A stretch of DNA of 64,000 bases from Fusibacter sp963666805. Lineage in GTDB: Bacteria; Bacillota; Clostridia; Peptostreptococcales; Acidaminobacteraceae. The notes beneath the pieces were generated by a model. It was not told the origin of the DNA. It saw nothing but the letters and a program-made list of their open reading frames with translations, and searched no databases. Shown here piece after piece: positions 45,688-53,940 of the stretch; within the stretch, counting starts at the first letter, position 1, and each line of letters starts with the position of its first letter. The stretch lies in NCBI GenBank assembly GCA_963666805.2, contig CAXXWR010000007.1, positions 620,001 through 684,000 of the forward strand, read 5' to 3'. Both the position numbers and the translations under genes were made by a program.

Positions 45688-46380
45688 TTATTGTCGAATA
45701 ATGGCTTTTAAATTCTGAATCTCCGATTCACTTAAGTGTCTCCATTTACCAGATTGTAAGTCACCTAATTCAATATTTAATACGCGAATCCGTTTTAATT
45801 TTCTGACCCGATAACCTAAAGCTTCACACATTCTTCTAATTTGTCGATTAAGCCCTTGAGTCAAAATAATGCTAAAAGTTCTTTCACTTATTTTTGCCAC
45901 TTTACAAGGTCTTGTTACGGTCTCTAAAATTGGAACGCCTGAACCCATTTTCTTTAAAAACGCACTGGTAACCGGTTGGTTAACCGTTACAATGTATTCC
46001 TTTTCGTGAAAATGTCTCGCCTTCAAAATGGCATTTGATAAATCGCCATCATTGGTAAGGAGAATCAAACCTTCAGAAGGTTTGTCTAACCGGCCAATCG
46101 GAAAAATCCGTTCTGGATATCCCACGTAATCAATGATATTATCTTTTACTTGACGATTCGTTGTACATTCTATTCCGATAGGTTTATTAAGGGCTATATA
46201 AATTTCATCTGGCATTTCTCCCACACGTTTACCCTTGACCTTCACCACTTCATGCCCTTCAACTTGTTCTCCAAGTGTTGCTACGTGATCATCAATGGTT
46301 ACATCACCTTTTTCAATTAATCGGTCTGCCTCTCTTCTCGAACAAACCCCTGCTTCACTTAAATACTTATTAAGTCTCAT
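45688..46380 (-). CDS. rluF: 23S rRNA pseudouridine synthase RluF-like
   Basis: An N-terminal S4 domain (MRLNKYLSEAGVCSRREADRLIEKG) is followed by the RsuA-type catalytic core with GRLDKPSEGLILLTNDG. The ending QGLNRQIRRMCEALGYRVRKL is typical of RluF/RluB. Length 230 aa. The start overlaps the stop of the nucleoid-associated protein gene by four bases (ATGA), so translation is coupled. The exact target (U2604 by likeness to RluF) is inferred. Confidence 0.88.
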   Translation of the reverse strand: MRLNKYLSEAGVCSRREADRLIEKGDVTIDDHVATLGEQVEGHEVVKVKGKRVGEMPDEIYIALNKPIGIECTTNRQVKDNIIDYVGYPERIFPIGRLDKPSEGLILLTNDGDLSNAILKARHFHEKEYIVTVNQPVTSAFLKKMGSGVPILETVTRPCKVAKISERTFSIILTQGLNRQIRRMCEALGYRVRKLKRIRVLNIELGDLQSGKWRHLSESEIQNLKAIIRQ

Positions 46381-47357
46381 AGTAACTCTCCTAAATTGTT
46401 GAGTTTAATGGATAGCGTCCCATCTGGATGATTTTCTATTACAAAATTTTCTTCTCTTTTTATATACTCGTAAGGTAAAGTAATCTCCACACCTGATGCT
46501 GTTTTGATTTTTTGGCTTCTTTTAATCTTCTTTTTCTGAGATTCACTCACTACAATAGGGCTTTCACCAACGCCCTTTTTAGCCACCTCTTCTTTAAATG
46601 CTTCTCGTTCAGGTTCTGTTTCAAAGCATTGCATCGCCACATTTTCAATGTTTAATGCACTGTGCTCATCAATTTGTTCTGTGATAAAGTCTTTAACTTT
46701 GGCTTTTTTGATGAGGTCTTCATCATGGTATTTTTGAATGACCTTTTCAGCTGCTTTCGTTGCCACATCAATAGAGCGTTTCGTTGTCAATTCTGGTTTC
46801 ATCTTAAAAATTTCTTCTGAAATGTACCTGCTTTTTGCTCCATCAATAGTGACTTGCTTATCTCTTAAATAAACCTTCATTTCATCAAGATTGATGACAA
46901 ATCCCTCTTCAACTTTCTGGGACTTATAAGGAAGGGTTGTCACTTGCTTAATGATACGATTGGTAATTGCCCCTTCATCCATCTGAACATAATGGGCATA
47001 AGAGGTCCTAAAATTCAATTTTAGTACACCAATAAATTCTTGCTCCTCTAATACAAAATGAATACACATTAAATCACAAGGTCTAATGTCTTCTGTTTTT
47101 TTCATTGCTTCCGCAAAACGATCTGATATATCAAGTGTCAATCCTCTAAAATCTTCCGCCCCTTGAATCAATTCATTTAGATTGGATGCTTCATCAATTG
47201 TCATGCAAGCAATATCCAATTGATCAAAAAAACCAGAGACATGTTTTTCTATATATTCATGGATTTCTCCTTCAATTTCCATTGGATTTTCCGAAAATAC
47301 TTTTGTTTCATTGTTGCCGTCTAATACATGTAAATACGCTTCATTGATTTGAATCAT
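46377..47357 (-). CDS. nucleoid-associated protein, NdpA/YejK family
   Basis: 326 aa, like the 37-kDa nucleoid-associated protein family. Landmarks are LMCIHFVLEEQEFIGVLKLNF (the usual strand pair), ITNRIIKQVTTLP, FVINLDEMKVYL, and the ASGVEITLPYEYI segment near the end. In E. coli the relative YejK associates with the nucleoid; here the role is inferred. AGAGGAG precedes the ATG. It heads the unit with rluF. Confidence 0.8.
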   Translation of the reverse strand: MIQINEAYLHVLDGNNETKVFSENPMEIEGEIHEYIEKHVSGFFDQLDIACMTIDEASNLNELIQGAEDFRGLTLDISDRFAEAMKKTEDIRPCDLMCIHFVLEEQEFIGVLKLNFRTSYAHYVQMDEGAITNRIIKQVTTLPYKSQKVEEGFVINLDEMKVYLRDKQVTIDGAKSRYISEEIFKMKPELTTKRSIDVATKAAEKVIQKYHDEDLIKKAKVKDFITEQIDEHSALNIENVAMQCFETEPEREAFKEEVAKKGVGESPIVVSESQKKKIKRSQKIKTASGVEITLPYEYIKREENFVIENHPDGTLSIKLNNLGELL

Positions 47358-47409
47358 TTTACTCCTCTTTCTTGATTTTAAAGCTCAAAATGAATTATCT
47401 CCATATGAA

Positions 47410-47439
47410 AAAGAGACAAGGCCTTTAAGCTGTCTCTTT
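47410..47439 (-). terminator. intrinsic terminator after the 328-aa unknown gene
   Basis: AAAGAGACA pairs with TGTCTCTTT, with a 12-base loop; the minus strand continues CTTTTTCAT. Confidence 0.75.
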
Positions 47440-47486
47440 ACATTTTAACACTCTTCTTCTTTTACTGACAACTTGTTTTTTCATGA

Positions 47487-48473
47487 TTACTGTACAAGTA
47501 GGTCGCTGAAAAGATTTTCTAATCTAAATAACAATTCATTAAAACTAAGGGCATCGTGGTGGCACATCTGTTTTTTATCAATAACAAAGAGATGATTAGA
47601 TTCGTCTGTCGGTGTAAAAAAGCCTCTTACTAAGCGCTGTTTATCGCCATGATTAGGGGCAAGCGTTTTAAAATCGAATCCAATCGCATATTTCCAAAAA
47701 TGAGTGTATTCAATCCCCAATTGTTTACAATCATAAGACACATTAATCACAGGATTTCCAAACGCATCTTTCGCCTCATGGGTCAGGTTAAAATTATCTG
47801 GAAACAGAATATGATTATAATCAAAATCAATAGGATTTTCGTGAGCACCGGGCATCAATTTTATCGCTGAAGGGAGCAGCCATCTTACATCACCGCTCAT
47901 GAGATTATTTTCTAGCATATTTTGATATGTATTAATGGGAATTTCATTTAAAGACATTGTTGCACCCGTAATTACTCCATTAAGATAATTCTTCTTTACA
48001 ATATCTAAAACATTCAGTATGTAAAAGAATAAATTGGCCGGCATTTGATGGGGTAAGACATTATCAAGTGTCTGATCAATCATCGCTGCATATCTGGAGA
48101 CAAAATAGGTTGAAAGCTCCTTCGCCTTACAAAACAGCAACATTTTAAGTTGACCTCTGTAGTTATCAACATAGACATAATAAGTCTTATCCTCAATCAA
48201 TGCACCATATATTTCAAAAATCTCTAAAGGATACCCTGCACCTGCTTTTTGAAAATACCCTTTATAAACCGGAAAAGATAACACATTTAATAACAAGCGG
48301 ACTTTTTCATTGTTATTAAATTCCGCTGGAATATCCTCCACTTTATTTTTAATCTGGTAAAGCGGCGAAAGGGCATTAGGCTCTATTTTATAATGATTTG
48401 CCAATGTTTTTAACAAAGGATAATCTATTGTAAAAACAGGAATATCTTCTAAAAAGTGAATCGTTGGTTTCAT
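47487..48473 (-). CDS. hypothetical cytosolic protein (328 aa)
   Basis: No signal peptide, membrane helix or known motif is seen. It has mixed alpha/beta composition with many aromatic residues (for example YYVYVDNYRGQLKMLLFC) and no charged low-complexity part. GGGAGG precedes the ATG, and a terminator follows. It stands between the nitroreductase and the nucleoid-protein genes as its own transcript. I do not recognise it and will not assign a function. Confidence 0.72.
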   Translation of the reverse strand: MKPTIHFLEDIPVFTIDYPLLKTLANHYKIEPNALSPLYQIKNKVEDIPAEFNNNEKVRLLLNVLSFPVYKGYFQKAGAGYPLEIFEIYGALIEDKTYYVYVDNYRGQLKMLLFCKAKELSTYFVSRYAAMIDQTLDNVLPHQMPANLFFYILNVLDIVKKNYLNGVITGATMSLNEIPINTYQNMLENNLMSGDVRWLLPSAIKLMPGAHENPIDFDYNHILFPDNFNLTHEAKDAFGNPVINVSYDCKQLGIEYTHFWKYAIGFDFKTLAPNHGDKQRLVRGFFTPTDESNHLFVIDKKQMCHHDALSFNELLFRLENLFSDLLVQ

Positions 48474-48555
48474 AACTGCCTCCCTTGATGTTCTACTCTT
48501 TTCTTCATACCCAACATCTTTTTACATATGCTGTTTTTATACAAAAAATGATTTG

Positions 48556-49272
48556 TCATAACCAATCCTTCATAAAGACTTTAATAGATCTACACATTTC
48601 TTTAAAAAAGTCTGCGTTTATTTTTCGTTTATAAAAAGCCTTTGCAAAGCCTTCAGGTTTATCTGAAAAAAGTTTTTTAATTATATCGTCATTTATATCA
48701 ACATATTGATTATCTGTGACCATTACGGATTTGTCAAATCGCTCTCTCAGTTGAGGCTTCATATCATAATAACCAAACACGACCAAGGTTGCCGGCATTG
48801 TATGTTGGGGTAAATTAAAAAGAGTACGATGTTTTTCTGCCTGTTCCATAATATCACCAATATAGCACGTGCCAATTCCCATGCTTTCTGCAGCAATCAC
48901 TGCATTCTGAGCAGCAATCATCGTATCTTGCATCCCTAAAAACAAATCAGCAATTTGGGGGCCTTTATAGTCTTCAAATGCTTGAGGAACCCCCTCTGAT
49001 CTAAAATACATGTCCCATTTATGATTGTCTACGACAAAAAGGAGGGCAAAGGCAGCATTGCCAATAAAGGGCTGATGGTCACACGTCTCCCCTAATTGGG
49101 TTAATAATGTTCGATCAGTAATGCGAATGATATGATACATTTGCATATTTCCAGCGGTTGCTCCTCGTCGTGCACAATCAATAATGGTATCTTGAAGCTC
49201 TTCACTAATCGGTTTGTCATTGAATTTCCGCACCGATGTATGTGATTTAAGTGTATCAATTACAAGATTCAT
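48556..49272 (-). CDS. nitroreductase-family FMN oxidoreductase
   Basis: FMN-binding flavoenzyme of the nitroreductase family, with an NfsA/FRP-like opening: HTSVRKFNDKPISEEL (phosphate-binding S and R of FMN), then GNMQMYHIIRI. The segment NAVIAAESMGIGTCYIGDI is also typical. The start is ATG at 49272 with AAAGGAAACG before it; a Met 30 bases upstream is not preferred. Length 238 aa. Electron donor and substrate are unknown. Confidence 0.87.
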   Translation of the reverse strand: MNLVIDTLKSHTSVRKFNDKPISEELQDTIIDCARRGATAGNMQMYHIIRITDRTLLTQLGETCDHQPFIGNAAFALLFVVDNHKWDMYFRSEGVPQAFEDYKGPQIADLFLGMQDTMIAAQNAVIAAESMGIGTCYIGDIMEQAEKHRTLFNLPQHTMPATLVVFGYYDMKPQLRERFDKSVMVTDNQYVDINDDIIKKLFSDKPEGFAKAFYKRKINADFFKEMCRSIKVFMKDWL

Positions 49273-49310
49273 AACGTTTCCTTTCTCATCATTATTAAAC
49301 ATATACGCTC

Positions 49311-50966
49311 TTAATCCATTCCTAAAATAGACCTGATTTCATCGTCTGAAAGCGCCCCTAAGTGTAGTTCACCAGATTGAATAATCTGATCAACGAGACC
49401 TTGTTTTTGCTTTTGGAGCTCTACTATTTTTTCTTCTATCGTGTTACGGGTAATCATTTTAATAACATGCACGACTTTCGTTTGACCAATTCGATGCGCA
49501 CGATCGCTTGCCTGATTCTCAACAGCAGGATTCCACCATGGATCAAAGTGAATCACAGTGTCAGCACCTGTCAAATTAAGGCCCGTCCCCCCTGCTTTTA
49601 AAGAAACATAAAAAACATCACCTTCACCTGAATTGAAACGGTTAACGTACTCTAGGCGTTGTTCAGCTTTAACACTGCCATCTATATAGAAGGCGTCTGC
49701 CTTAATTTCTTTTTTAAGAATTTCAAGCACGGATGTAAATTGAGAAAAAATAATGACACGATTTCCTGCAGAAATTAATTCTTTCGTCAACTCTTCTAAC
49801 GCCTCAAGTTTACCGCTCCCCCCATCATAATCTTCAAGGTATGAAGCCGGGTGAGAACAAATTTGTCTGAGTCTAGTCAAACCTGCTAAAATACGCATTC
49901 TTTGAGCGCCATCAGATATTTCGCCCTTAATCCGCATTACAGTAGCCCTGTAAAGCATTTCTTGTTCTTCTGTCATTTGAACTTTCATTTGACTTTCTAT
50001 TTTTTCAGGGAGTTCCTTGAGAACATCCTGTTTTAAACGTCTTAAAATGAATGGAGAAATAAGTTGTAAGAGTGTATCTCTCCTGTCTGCATCATTTTCC
50101 TGCACAATCGGTTTTTCAAAGTAACCTCTAAAATGATACCGGCTTCCTAAAAATCCTGGCATGATAAAATCAAAAATACTCCAGAGTTCCCCTAAGTGAT
50201 TTTCAATAGGCGTCCCTGTTAAAGCAAACCGATGAGACCCTTGAAGCGATTTAACCGCTTTACTGGTGAGAGAACCGTCATTTTTAATGTGCTGCGCTTC
50301 ATCTAATATAATTCCAAAAAAATGAAACGATTGATACAGAGACATATCTCTTCTTAAACTCCCATAAGAGGTGATTAAAATCCTCGAACGGTTATTAAGA
50401 ATTTTTTCTCTTCTTACTTCTTGAGACCCTGCAATCACCTCATATGACAATTGAGGTGTAAATTTTTCAATCTCATTGGCCCAGTTATAGATCAATGAAG
50501 TTGGCGTCACAATAATAGTCTTTCTATTTTTGGTATTGCCTTTCTGATCTAAAAGATATGATAAAACTTGAACCGTTTTTCCAAGCCCCATATCATCTGC
50601 CAGAATCCCACCAAATCCAATATCTGAAAGATTCTTAAGCCACTTGACACCACTTTTCTGATAGCTTCTCAATTGTGCTAAAAGACTTTCAGGCAAACGC
50701 ACTTGCCTTACTTTATTTTGTTTAATACGCTCAACTGTTTTTTCTAAAATTTCAGGTTTTTCAAGTCCATTTTTGTCATAAAAAGCATCCAAGTAGTAAG
50801 CTTTTTCAATCGGTAATTTTAGGGGCTTCCCTAAATCTGATTGTTTCACTCCCATAAACTGCGTCATTTCTTCATACTGGTCTAATTCTAAAGATTCAAG
50901 AGATAAATATTGACCATTAGAAAGTAAATAAAAACGTTTTTTTCTCTCGGTAAGCTTTAAGGACAC
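49311..50966 (-). CDS. C-terminal half of a split SWIM/SNF2 helicase (ATPase part)
   Basis: DNA translocase module of the bacterial SNF2 family. Motif I is DDMGLGKTVQ, motif II is DEAQH, and the helicase C domain has SLKAGGTGLNLTGAD and SDRAHRIGQT. Its frame opens at a GTG (50966) with no ribosome binding site, inside the end of the other half. The family normally has a single chain of about 1,070 aa. Reading through a one-base change in the A7 run at 50937-50943 joins the two halves at KKRFYLLSNGQYLSL. So this is a frameshifted gene or one that relies on slippage. Confidence 0.85.
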   Translation of the reverse strand: MSLKLTERKKRFYLLSNGQYLSLESLELDQYEEMTQFMGVKQSDLGKPLKLPIEKAYYLDAFYDKNGLEKPEILEKTVERIKQNKVRQVRLPESLLAQLRSYQKSGVKWLKNLSDIGFGGILADDMGLGKTVQVLSYLLDQKGNTKNRKTIIVTPTSLIYNWANEIEKFTPQLSYEVIAGSQEVRREKILNNRSRILITSYGSLRRDMSLYQSFHFFGIILDEAQHIKNDGSLTSKAVKSLQGSHRFALTGTPIENHLGELWSIFDFIMPGFLGSRYHFRGYFEKPIVQENDADRRDTLLQLISPFILRRLKQDVLKELPEKIESQMKVQMTEEQEMLYRATVMRIKGEISDGAQRMRILAGLTRLRQICSHPASYLEDYDGGSGKLEALEELTKELISAGNRVIIFSQFTSVLEILKKEIKADAFYIDGSVKAEQRLEYVNRFNSGEGDVFYVSLKAGGTGLNLTGADTVIHFDPWWNPAVENQASDRAHRIGQTKVVHVIKMITRNTIEEKIVELQKQKQGLVDQIIQSGELHLGALSDDEIRSILGMD

Positions 50967-52542
50967 GCTTTAATTCTTTTGAAGGGACGCCTTCAATTTC
51001 TAATTGATATTCCAAGTAATCTATGTCATTGCCCACGCGTATATTCTGATGAACCTTGCCTGCTTGAACTATTTTTTTCTGCCTGAAACGATCTGTAATC
51101 TTCACATGTCCCATGGCTGCTAAAACCACGACCTTTTGATGGATAAAGTCATAAATTTGATAATCTCTAACAATTCTCACTTCACCATCAACGACCAAGT
51201 AGCCCTCTTCTTCAAAAAAACGCAAAATTTCATTTTCTTTATCCTTATTGCGACAAACTGCCATATTGTCGCCAATACCTTCTATTTCATCACTGATTGG
51301 ATTAATGGTAACTGCACCATACTTAAAGTTAATCTTAGCAGAGACATACCCATTGATATAGTCTAAGAATATCGTTACTTCAAGGGCATCTTCTACTGTC
51401 TTCTGCTTTAAATCTGCCTTAATATCTACCTCAGCAACCTCTTTAAGAACAGGTAAAACCGTGTCATAGAAGTCTTGAATTAAGCTCAAAGGCAAATGGA
51501 TTTTCCCATGACTTCCCATCGCTTTTTTGATGGCAAGTCCTGATTGCCTTTTATCTACTGGAATTTGATAAATAGTTTGAGCTTCATCCCATATAAAATA
51601 GCCACTACTATCCACAAAATGATAGTCATTAAAGGCCTCTAGATCAACAACTACTTTATCCTCATCACAAGTGGCTTCTATTTTAAAATGCGGTAATCCA
51701 TCTACAAAGAATAGCGGTTGATCACTTGATTTCAAATAAAGGAGAAGATTGTTTTCATTGATACATGCCACAAATTCTTTAAACTGGAAAGAGCTAAGAT
51801 GTAAGCTTTGTTTCTCATTAAAACCTTGTGTCTCATCTTCAATAAAAGACTCCACAAAATAAAAGAGCGGTTTATCTCTCGGATCAATGCGATGAATCGC
51901 TGGATCAAAAGTAAACTTTTGACCATAATAAATCGTTTCTCTTTTATGATAGGCTTCGTAAAAGCCTTGAACATCTTTAATCACATAAAGCTGTCTTTCT
52001 CCTGTTTTAAACAAAATTGAAACGCCGTTCTCATTAAAGGTAATAAAGGGGATAAATCTTATGAGCCTTTCAGTCTCAAACGGCTTGGCATACTCAAAAT
52101 AGTGAATCAATCTTTGACCCTTGACGATTTCTACTATTTTTTCAGCTTCTTCAAACGCTTCGGATTTTTTAGGTTGCTCTTCCTCCTCTAAAGCAGGATC
52201 AACAATTGTGGTATCGCTAAAAGGCCATGGTCGTTCTTCCGTATCTACACGCATGAGCAAGTCCCCCTTTTCGGTTAACTCTAAAAGTGTTGCTACAACG
52301 TGTTGACAAGGCCTATGTTGCTCATGACAACTGCATTCGTAACTAATAATATCACCTAATTTTGAAAAATTAAGGGTAATATCAAAGTTTTGCTTTTCAA
52401 TCACTGCCGCTTTCAAAATGGGTTCATTGATCCCTGAAATCAGATGTACACGGCTATTTTGGAAAAGTTTAACGCCTAAAATCCACTGTGCTTGATGTGA
52501 TACATATTCTTTTATAAGTGGTTTACTTAAATTGTACTTCAA
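50917..52542 (-). CDS. N-terminal half of a split SWIM/SNF2 helicase
   Basis: 541-aa N-terminal part carrying a SWIM zinc finger (CSCHEQHRPCQH, CxC-x6-CxH, residues about 70-81), followed by the bacterial SNF2-associated domain. SWIM fingers bind DNA or protein partners. It ends right after the A7 run in REKKTFLFTF, while the partner frame continues REKKRFYLLS, the expected family sequence. The start is TTG with GTAGGTG upstream. Alone it has no ATPase motifs and would be inactive as a motor. Confidence 0.85.
   Translation of the reverse strand: MKYNLSKPLIKEYVSHQAQWILGVKLFQNSRVHLISGINEPILKAAVIEKQNFDITLNFSKLGDIISYECSCHEQHRPCQHVVATLLELTEKGDLLMRVDTEERPWPFSDTTIVDPALEEEEQPKKSEAFEEAEKIVEIVKGQRLIHYFEYAKPFETERLIRFIPFITFNENGVSILFKTGERQLYVIKDVQGFYEAYHKRETIYYGQKFTFDPAIHRIDPRDKPLFYFVESFIEDETQGFNEKQSLHLSSFQFKEFVACINENNLLLYLKSSDQPLFFVDGLPHFKIEATCDEDKVVVDLEAFNDYHFVDSSGYFIWDEAQTIYQIPVDKRQSGLAIKKAMGSHGKIHLPLSLIQDFYDTVLPVLKEVAEVDIKADLKQKTVEDALEVTIFLDYINGYVSAKINFKYGAVTINPISDEIEGIGDNMAVCRNKDKENEILRFFEEEGYLVVDGEVRIVRDYQIYDFIHQKVVVLAAMGHVKITDRFRQKKIVQAGKVHQNIRVGNDIDYLEYQLEIEGVPSKELKRVLKAYREKKTFLFTF
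50937..50943 (-). other. A7 homopolymer where the SNF2 gene loses its frame
   Basis: The mRNA reads GAG followed by seven A and CGTTTTTAT. Six A would restore the frame. It could be a true mutation, phase variation, transcriptional slippage or an assembly/sequencing error. Confidence 0.8.
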
Positions 52543-52772
52543 AATGACACCTACTTTTATCTTAGAAAAATGAGTTGCTTTCTATTGACCTTTTATACAA
52601 AAAAAGGTCCTTATCCTTTATATTATAACAAATATTTCGCATCTAGGACTTTTTACCTTTATAATTACCCAATTATTTTATTTTTTCACTCAACGCTTTT
52701 ATATCTCTCCGAAATATTGTAAACTGGATGTATTCAATGATACAAAACTATGATATTGACAAGGAGGTTCTC

Positions 52773-53894
52773 TTGATAAATAAAGAAAGATTGGTTCATT
52801 CTTTTTTAGACTATGTACAAATCTCTAGTCCTACACGCTTTGAAAAAACATTTGCCCAGCATATGATGAGCGAATTAAAGTCACTTGGACTTGAAGTATA
52901 TATGGATAATGCCGGTGAAAAAGTCGGTTCAAATGCAGGCAATGTCATTGCCAAACTTAAGGGCAATACAGCGGGTATCCCTGTTATCTTAAGTGCACAT
53001 ATGGACACAGTATCACCAAGTGAAAACATCAAACCTGTTATCAAAGATGATATCATTTATAGTGATGGAACAACAGTCCTTGGTGGAGATGATAAGGCTG
53101 GTATTGCAGCCATCATGGAAGCTTTACGCACCGTCATTGAGAATGATTTACCCCACCCTACACTTGAGATTGTCTTTAGCATTTTTGAAGAAGGCGGCCT
53201 ACATGGGGCTAAAAACTTAGATTACAATCAACTCGAGTCTAAACGTGCCTTTGTATTTGATTCAAGCACAGATCCAGGTGATATCATTGTCAAAGGGCCT
53301 GCACAAGATAAGATTCATGTCAAATTAACTGGAAAAGCTTCCCATGCTGGTGTTGCACCAGAAAAGGGTATAAGTGCTATTATGATAGCCTCAAGAGCCA
53401 TCGACCAAATGAAACTCTTACGTATTAGCGAAGCAACAACTGCTAATATTGGCCAAATTTCAGGTGGGTCAGCTACTAATATTGTAATGCCTGAACTCAT
53501 CATCGAAGCCGAAGCGCGAAGCCTTGACCATGATGAACTCACTGTTCAATCAGAGCACATGAAGCATTGTTTTGTTAAGGCTGCTGAAGATTTTGGTGGT
53601 CATGCTCAAGTCGAAATCAAGCGTATGTATAATGCCTTTAATCTTGACGCCTCAAGTGATATTGTCAAAAGTGCACAAGCTATCGTTAAGGCGACAGGCC
53701 TTACACCACATTGTATCTCAACAGGTGGTGGTAGCGATACTAATGTCTACAATGCAAATGGCATCCAAAGTATCAACTTTGGTATTGGAGAAAAAATGGC
53801 CCATACCTTGAATGAGCATATGTCTATCAAAGACTTGGTCAAAGCAAGTGAAATTGCCCTTAAGGTTATTTCGCACCACGTCACTCAATCATAA
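52773..53894 (+). CDS. M20-family peptidase, peptidase T-like
   Basis: Zinc peptidase related to PepT/PepT2, which cleaves N-terminal residues of small peptides in the cytosol. Metal motifs are SAHMDTVSP (His, Asp), VLGGDDKAGIA (Asp), FEEGGLHGA (Glu) and FDSSTDPGD. The dimerisation domain is between (about 180-290). The start is TTG at 52773 with AAGGAGGT six bases upstream; an upstream ATG (52728) lacks a site. Length 373 aa. It is 46 bases before the MORN protease gene, so they may be cotranscribed. Confidence 0.88.
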   Translation: MINKERLVHSFLDYVQISSPTRFEKTFAQHMMSELKSLGLEVYMDNAGEKVGSNAGNVIAKLKGNTAGIPVILSAHMDTVSPSENIKPVIKDDIIYSDGTTVLGGDDKAGIAAIMEALRTVIENDLPHPTLEIVFSIFEEGGLHGAKNLDYNQLESKRAFVFDSSTDPGDIIVKGPAQDKIHVKLTGKASHAGVAPEKGISAIMIASRAIDQMKLLRISEATTANIGQISGGSATNIVMPELIIEAEARSLDHDELTVQSEHMKHCFVKAAEDFGGHAQVEIKRMYNAFNLDASSDIVKSAQAIVKATGLTPHCISTGGGSDTNVYNANGIQSINFGIGEKMAHTLNEHMSIKDLVKASEIALKVISHHVTQS

Positions 53895-53940
53895 GCTTCT
53901 CTTTAAAAGGAGCAATCAAATTAATAAAGAGGTATACAGT

